NCBI GenBank assembly: GCA_046729215.1
Contig: JBKPGE010000130.1
Span: 1 to 24,273 of the forward strand
Reading direction: 5' to 3'
Origin: JACDAN01 sp046729215
Lineage (GTDB): Bacteria; Actinomycetota; Thermoleophilia; Gaiellales; Gaiellaceae
Length of the DNA stretch: 24,273 bases
In this document: positions 20,697 to 24,273 of the stretch, one piece after another
Layout: each line of letters opens with the position of its first letter
Position numbering within the stretch: the first letter of the stretch is position 1
The notes under the pieces: model-generated
Databases searched by the model: none
Seen by the model: the letters and a program-made list of their open reading frames with translations, nothing else
What the model was told of the DNA's origin: nothing
Position numbers and translations under genes: made by a program

Positions 20697-21119
20697 TCAG
20701 CGATCGGTAACCAGGTAGTACGTGACCCAACCGGGCTCGCTCGCCGACGTGATCGAGCTCCAGCCTTCGGGCCCAGCAGTCCCAACCGGAACCGTCCGCA
20801 GGTGGATGATCTTGGACGACGTCTGGCACATCCCCGCGCGCAGAGGCTGTTCGTCCTGACGCCCCTGGGGTAGGAATGCCTTGTCGGTCGCGTCCGGGCA
20901 CGACGCCGGGTCGGTCAGATAGGTCGCCGTGCTGACGCCGAGGATTGCCGGGAAGAACCCGATCCCCTTGTGCTCGGGGCCAAGACCGGTCATGCCGTCG
21001 TGGATATGCCAATTCGGCGGCAGCGTCGACGCACTCGGGTCGGCGAGCGCCGCCGTTCCGTACACGGTGAGCGTCGCGAGCACCGCGAGAACGGTGGCCG
21101 CGAGCGTTGACCTCTTCAT
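20697..21119 (-). CDS. Secreted protein, 140 aa, unknown family
   Basis: A signal peptide (KRSTLAATVLAVLATLTVYG, cleavage likely after ALA near residue 26) is followed by a mature domain with LPPNWHIHDGMTGLGPEHKG, GFFPAILG and two Cys (ASCPDA, GMCQTS) that may pair. The His-rich start of the mature part could bind metal. The C-terminus is beta-rich (EGWSSITSASEPGWVTYYLV). I do not recognise a named family. AAGGAGG lies 6 nt before ATG 21119, and the start overlaps by ATGA the stop of the 22-codon ORF. The place in the element is like that of the secreted proteins of element 1. Confidence 0.75.
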   Translation of the reverse strand: MKRSTLAATVLAVLATLTVYGTAALADPSASTLPPNWHIHDGMTGLGPEHKGIGFFPAILGVSTATYLTDPASCPDATDKAFLPQGRQDEQPLRAGMCQTSSKIIHLRTVPVGTAGPEGWSSITSASEPGWVTYYLVTDR

Positions 21120-21184
21120 GCTTCTCCTCCTTGGTAGATGCCGCCCACCAGGGCGGCGAGACTCGCCAGCGTCATCCCGGTCAT
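21116..21184 (-). CDS. 22-codon hydrophobic micro-ORF with ATGA junctions on both sides
   Basis: ATG 21184 overlaps the TGA of the 95-aa gene (ATGA), and its own TGA (21118-21116) overlaps the ATG of the secreted-protein gene (ATGA). AAAGGG lies 6 nt before its start, a good ribosome binding site. The peptide starts MTGMTLASLAALVGGIYQ and ends GGEA: a short hydrophobic stretch, no charge until Glu21. Its 3' end carries the Shine-Dalgarno of the next gene. It could be a small membrane peptide or just a translational coupler carrying ribosomes across the gap. Confidence 0.5.
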   Translation of the reverse strand: MTGMTLASLAALVGGIYQGGEA

Positions 21185-21468
21185 CCGTCACCCTTTCGCG
21201 CAGCCGCTGCAGCGGCCTCGACGGCAAGCGTGATCCGCTCGCTCGGCAACCCCGCGCGCCGCGCGGCCTCGGCGACGTCTTCATCCGAATTGGCCTCGAA
21301 GAAGTGGAAGCACGTCTCGTCGTCCGCCAGGTACGTCGTGCGGACGTACTGGACCAGGATGCCGTTCGTCGCGATCGCCTCGGCGGCGAGCCGGGCTTGG
21401 CGCGCCTCCTTCTCGAGCCGCGCCGCAGTCGCTCGCGGCAAGTAGAGCTCGAGGCAGTAGGTCAGCAT
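21181..21468 (-). CDS. DUF4242-like small ferredoxin-fold protein (95 aa)
   Basis: The sequence (MLTYCLELYLPRATAARLEK, then VRTTYLADDETCFHFFEANS and DEDVAEAARRAGLPSERITL) matches the pattern of DUF4242/SCO4226-type proteins. These are small alpha-beta proteins of about 80-90 aa, of which a Streptomyces member binds nickel. Here the CFHFFEA strand carries a His near a Cys, possible metal ligands. It begins 46 nt after the LuxR regulator gene, with ATG 21468 and no clear Shine-Dalgarno, and leads by ATGA overlap into the micro-ORF. The function is uncertain; metal binding is inferred from the family. Confidence 0.65.
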   Translation of the reverse strand: MLTYCLELYLPRATAARLEKEARQARLAAEAIATNGILVQYVRTTYLADDETCFHFFEANSDEDVAEAARRAGLPSERITLAVEAAAAAARKGDG

Positions 21469-21514
21469 GCCGGCAGGGTCGCGTACGCCGCAGGCAGGCG
21501 AAACCCGGAAAGCC

Positions 21515-24271
21515 CTACTCTTTGCCTCCCGAGATCCGGAGTTCTGCGAGCCGGCGCGCAAGCTCCGCACGGGAGCGCAGGCCGAGCTTGCGGTACGAAT
21601 GGGTCAGCGCCTTCTCGACCGTGTGCACGCTCACGAACAGCTCGGCCGCGACCTCGCGATTCGTCCTCCCCTCCGCGACGAGCTCGGCGACGCGACGCTC
21701 GCTCGGGGTCAGCTCGTCGCGTGAGGCCGCGCGGCCGCCGATTCGCGACAGCTCGGCTCGCGCCCGCTCCGCCCAGAGTGGGGCACTGCACTCCTCGAAG
21801 AGCGTGCGAGCCGCCTCGAGCGCCTCTCGCGCCGCGCGCCTTTGCCTCTCCCGCCGACGAATCTGCCCGAGGACGAGCAGGGCTCGACCGCGCTCGAGCG
21901 GCTCAAGCTGCTCTCCAGATGTCGCGATCGCCTCCTGCGCGTACGCCGCGGCGGCGTCGAGCTCCCCTCGTACCGCGGCGATGAGCGCCTCGCACCTGCG
22001 CAGCGCAGCCGTCGCGCGCGGGTGACCAGTCCGGCCGACGTGCGCCTTGAGCCCGGAGAGCACAGCTTCCGCCTCAGCGACCTTCCCGAGCTCGACGAGC
22101 GCCTCGATGTCGTCCGGCGCGGCGGCGGCCGCGGAGGGGTGGCCGATTCCCGATCGCGTGATGAGCGGTTCGAGCACCGCATGGGCGGCCGCCGCATCGC
22201 CGAGCGAAAGCTCGAGGAATCCGAGCGCTCGCTCCGCCGAACGGACGATGACGTCGTAGCCTGTGGGGCGCATCAGCTCGAGGGCCCGCTCTGCCGCAGC
22301 TCGGGCCTCGTCGACGCGCCCGGCCACGGCCTTCACGAGCGCGGTGGCGGCAAGCACGGCCGCCTCGGCGTGATTCACCCCCCAGTATCCGGCGATTTCC
22401 TCGGCTTCCTGGACGTGTCCGAGCGCCTGCTCGGTATCGCCACGGCGCAGCTCGATTTCGGCGAGCGTGGTGAGCACGATCGCCTGCCAGCTCTCCGACC
22501 GGCTTGCCGCCCGCCGCTCGACCGTCTCGGTACACGCGAGCGCGGTCTCCAGGTCGTCGCCCCAGAGGGCGCACGCTCCGCGGATCCGCGTGGGGCTGTC
22601 TCCCACGGGGATGGCATCGCCGAGCTGCTGCTCGAGGGCGATGGCGCGACCGAGTAGCTCTTGCGCGATCGGCTCGCCGGCGAACGCGCGCGCCTGCGCC
22701 TCGCGTGCGAGGGCGACGGCGAGCTCGGCGGTCGCGCCGACCGTCTCGGCGATGTCCGCCGCAGCCTGCGCGGCCGCGATCGCACGATCGAAGTCACCGG
22801 CCCAGGTACGTTGCCGGGAGAGCAGGTTCAAGACCGACGCCTGCTGAGCGAGATCGGCCGCCGCGTCGTCGAGCGCAGATGCGAGCTGCTCGATCGTCTC
22901 GGGAATGTCGTCGATGATCTTGACGAGGAGTTGGCGCGCCTGCGCCCGCGTCGCTGATGGGGGCAGCGACTCGATCAGCTCAGCAAGCATCTGGCGACTT
23001 CTCGCCCCGTCGCCCGCCGCCCACGTGTGCATCGCCGCGTCCAGGCCGCGCGGCGCGCGGGCCTCCGGTCGGTCGGCTGGTGTAAGACGGCGCGCGTGTT
23101 CTGCGAGCTCGGCCGCCGTCTCAGGCGCGCCGCGGGCGGCCGCACGCTCCGCGGCCGAGTCGAGCGTCGCGGCGACGTCGTCGTCCGGCTGCTCGGTGGC
23201 ACGCGCAAGATGCCAAGCGCGCTGCTCCAGATCCTCCACGACCTCCGCAAGCGCTCGGTGCACGGCGCGACGATGTTCCTCAGGGGCGTCCGCGTAGACG
23301 ACCGAAGCGAGGAGGGGATGCGCGAAGCGCAGCCGATCGCGGCGGACCTCCAAGACGCCTGCGTCCACCGCCGCCGGGAACGCTTCCTCCCAGTCCGGTA
23401 CCACCGATGCGACGAGCGAAATCTGCGGATGCCCGAGGGCGGCGACGGTGACGAGGGCGGCGGAGGTCCCAGCGGGAAGCGCGGCAAGGCGACCCTGAAC
23501 CAGCTCTCGCAGTGTCTCTGGAACGGGGAGCGCATCGGCCGTTATCCCGTCCCCGGCGGCACGCGCGAGCTCCAACGCGAAGAACGGATTGCCGCCGCTC
23601 GCGTCGTGGATCCGGCGGAGTGCCGGCCGCGCGAACGCCCGCCCGAGGCGCTCGTGGAGCAGGCGCTGGAGTGCGCCCAGGGTGAGCGGTCCGATCTCGA
23701 TGTGGCGCACGCGATCGCCGAGGGAACGAACGAGATCAAGCGAAGGCGCGTCGCCCTCGCTACGAGCCGTGAGGAGCAGCCGCACCGGTTCATGCTCCAG
23801 TCGCCGCGCCGCGAACTGGAGAACGAGCGCCGACGCAGAGTCGAGCCACTGGACGTCGTCAATCGCAACGAGCAGGCGCGTCCTGGACGCAAGCTCCCGC
23901 AACACCGTCAGGAACGCTGCCGCGACGGCCGCCGGCCCCTGAGCCGACCCTTCCGGCTCTGCGCGAAGCAGCGCCACCTCCAGTGCGCGCCGCTGCGGCG
24001 GCGGCAGTCGGTCCGCGACCTCGTCGAACGCAGCCTCGAGGAGATCGCGCAGCGCGGTGAAGGAGAGCTGCGCCTCCGAGACGGCTGCCGAGCAGGCGAC
24101 GACGCGGTAGCCTCGCTGCTCGGCGTAGTCGAACCCTCGACGCCAGAGTGTCGTTTTGCCGATCCCCGGAGGTCCCTCCAACACGAGCGCTCCGGCGCCA
24201 TCGTCGGGGCTACCCAGGAAGGCGCTGATCGTGTCGAGTTCGCCGTCCCGGCCGATAACGCGGGCGACCAC
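21515..24271 (-). CDS. Large AAA-TPR-LuxR transcriptional regulator (element 2), start at window edge
   Basis: This 918-aa paralogue of the protein encoded at 16830 has the same layout: GRDGEL start, Walker A GPPGIGKTT (33-41), Walker B LLVAIDDVQWLD (about 133-144), a long helical repeat region, and C-terminal LuxR HTH (LTPSERRVAELVAEGRTNRE, VAAELFVSVHTVEKALTHSY). GTG at 24271 is the first possible start in the window and gives the normal family length, but the true start may lie beyond the edge. It is followed 46 nt later by the DUF4242-like gene, so regulator and small genes are co-directional here, unlike the divergent arrangement in element 1. The inducer is unknown. Confidence 0.85.
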   Translation of the reverse strand: MVARVIGRDGELDTISAFLGSPDDGAGALVLEGPPGIGKTTLWRRGFDYAEQRGYRVVACSAAVSEAQLSFTALRDLLEAAFDEVADRLPPPQRRALEVALLRAEPEGSAQGPAAVAAAFLTVLRELASRTRLLVAIDDVQWLDSASALVLQFAARRLEHEPVRLLLTARSEGDAPSLDLVRSLGDRVRHIEIGPLTLGALQRLLHERLGRAFARPALRRIHDASGGNPFFALELARAAGDGITADALPVPETLRELVQGRLAALPAGTSAALVTVAALGHPQISLVASVVPDWEEAFPAAVDAGVLEVRRDRLRFAHPLLASVVYADAPEEHRRAVHRALAEVVEDLEQRAWHLARATEQPDDDVAATLDSAAERAAARGAPETAAELAEHARRLTPADRPEARAPRGLDAAMHTWAAGDGARSRQMLAELIESLPPSATRAQARQLLVKIIDDIPETIEQLASALDDAAADLAQQASVLNLLSRQRTWAGDFDRAIAAAQAAADIAETVGATAELAVALAREAQARAFAGEPIAQELLGRAIALEQQLGDAIPVGDSPTRIRGACALWGDDLETALACTETVERRAASRSESWQAIVLTTLAEIELRRGDTEQALGHVQEAEEIAGYWGVNHAEAAVLAATALVKAVAGRVDEARAAAERALELMRPTGYDVIVRSAERALGFLELSLGDAAAAHAVLEPLITRSGIGHPSAAAAAPDDIEALVELGKVAEAEAVLSGLKAHVGRTGHPRATAALRRCEALIAAVRGELDAAAAYAQEAIATSGEQLEPLERGRALLVLGQIRRRERQRRAAREALEAARTLFEECSAPLWAERARAELSRIGGRAASRDELTPSERRVAELVAEGRTNREVAAELFVSVHTVEKALTHSYRKLGLRSRAELARRLAELRISGGKE

Positions 24272-24273
24272 CT

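Overview
The window is GC-rich bacterial DNA with the style of an Actinomycetota chromosome, most likely Thermoleophilia (Gaiellales/Solirubrobacterales) or a near relative. This is an inference from gene families: a MarP-type membrane serine protease, a fused homocysteine methyltransferase/methylene-THF reductase, MFS-cNMP-binding fusions, class III cyclases with a Cys-rich N-terminus, and very large AAA-LuxR regulators. No rRNA or marker gene is present to fix the taxon. Several genes appear to be leaderless, with a TANNNT -10 hexamer only 6-7 nt before the start codon.

Left part (1-5500). The 5' end of a NarL-type response regulator (-) lies behind a perfect 15-bp-arm palindrome. Next come a cupredoxin lipoprotein and a YdjM-like membrane protein (-), divergent from a VOC/glyoxalase gene (+) across only 22 bp. 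A small three-gene cassette follows (coiled-coil/Rho-N protein, 72-aa membrane protein, 95-aa unknown). It is bracketed by a 97-bp direct repeat derived from the 3' end of the neighbouring MFS-cNMP-binding gene. A 59-aa acidic protein ends at a GAAA-loop hairpin shared with the next operon.

Centre (5541-14249). A compact minus-strand operon reads M55 D-aminopeptidase, ECF sigma factor, 83-aa protein, cyclodeaminase-like protein, subtilisin-like protease, GAF protein. Its first gene has a duplicated start region around a hairpin insert. Divergent from it are an SDR oxidoreductase with a strong terminator and the fused methionine/folate enzyme. The 3' end of the latter converges on marP through tandem palindromic repeats. 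A SnoaL-like gene and tRNA-Asp(GTC) follow.

Right part (14250-24273). A 49-bp copy of the 3' part of tRNA-Asp (48/49 identical) recurs at 19941. After both copies the same set of short sites follows at nearly the same spacing (TTTGCAGG, a GGGCAGCAAACGGGCAGCA pair, TTTGCAGG). I read this as two related integrative elements accreted in tandem at one tRNA gene, with no integrase gene visible. Each element begins with a damaged class III cyclase gene (one with an in-frame TGA at a zinc-ribbon cysteine, one truncated and frameshifted). Each then has small secreted-protein genes joined by 4-nt ATGA overlaps, and a ~920-aa AAA-TPR-LuxR regulator. The second also has a 22-codon ORF joined by ATGA overlaps on both sides. 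The best candidate for something undescribed is this repeated cyclase / secreted protein / giant LuxR island type.
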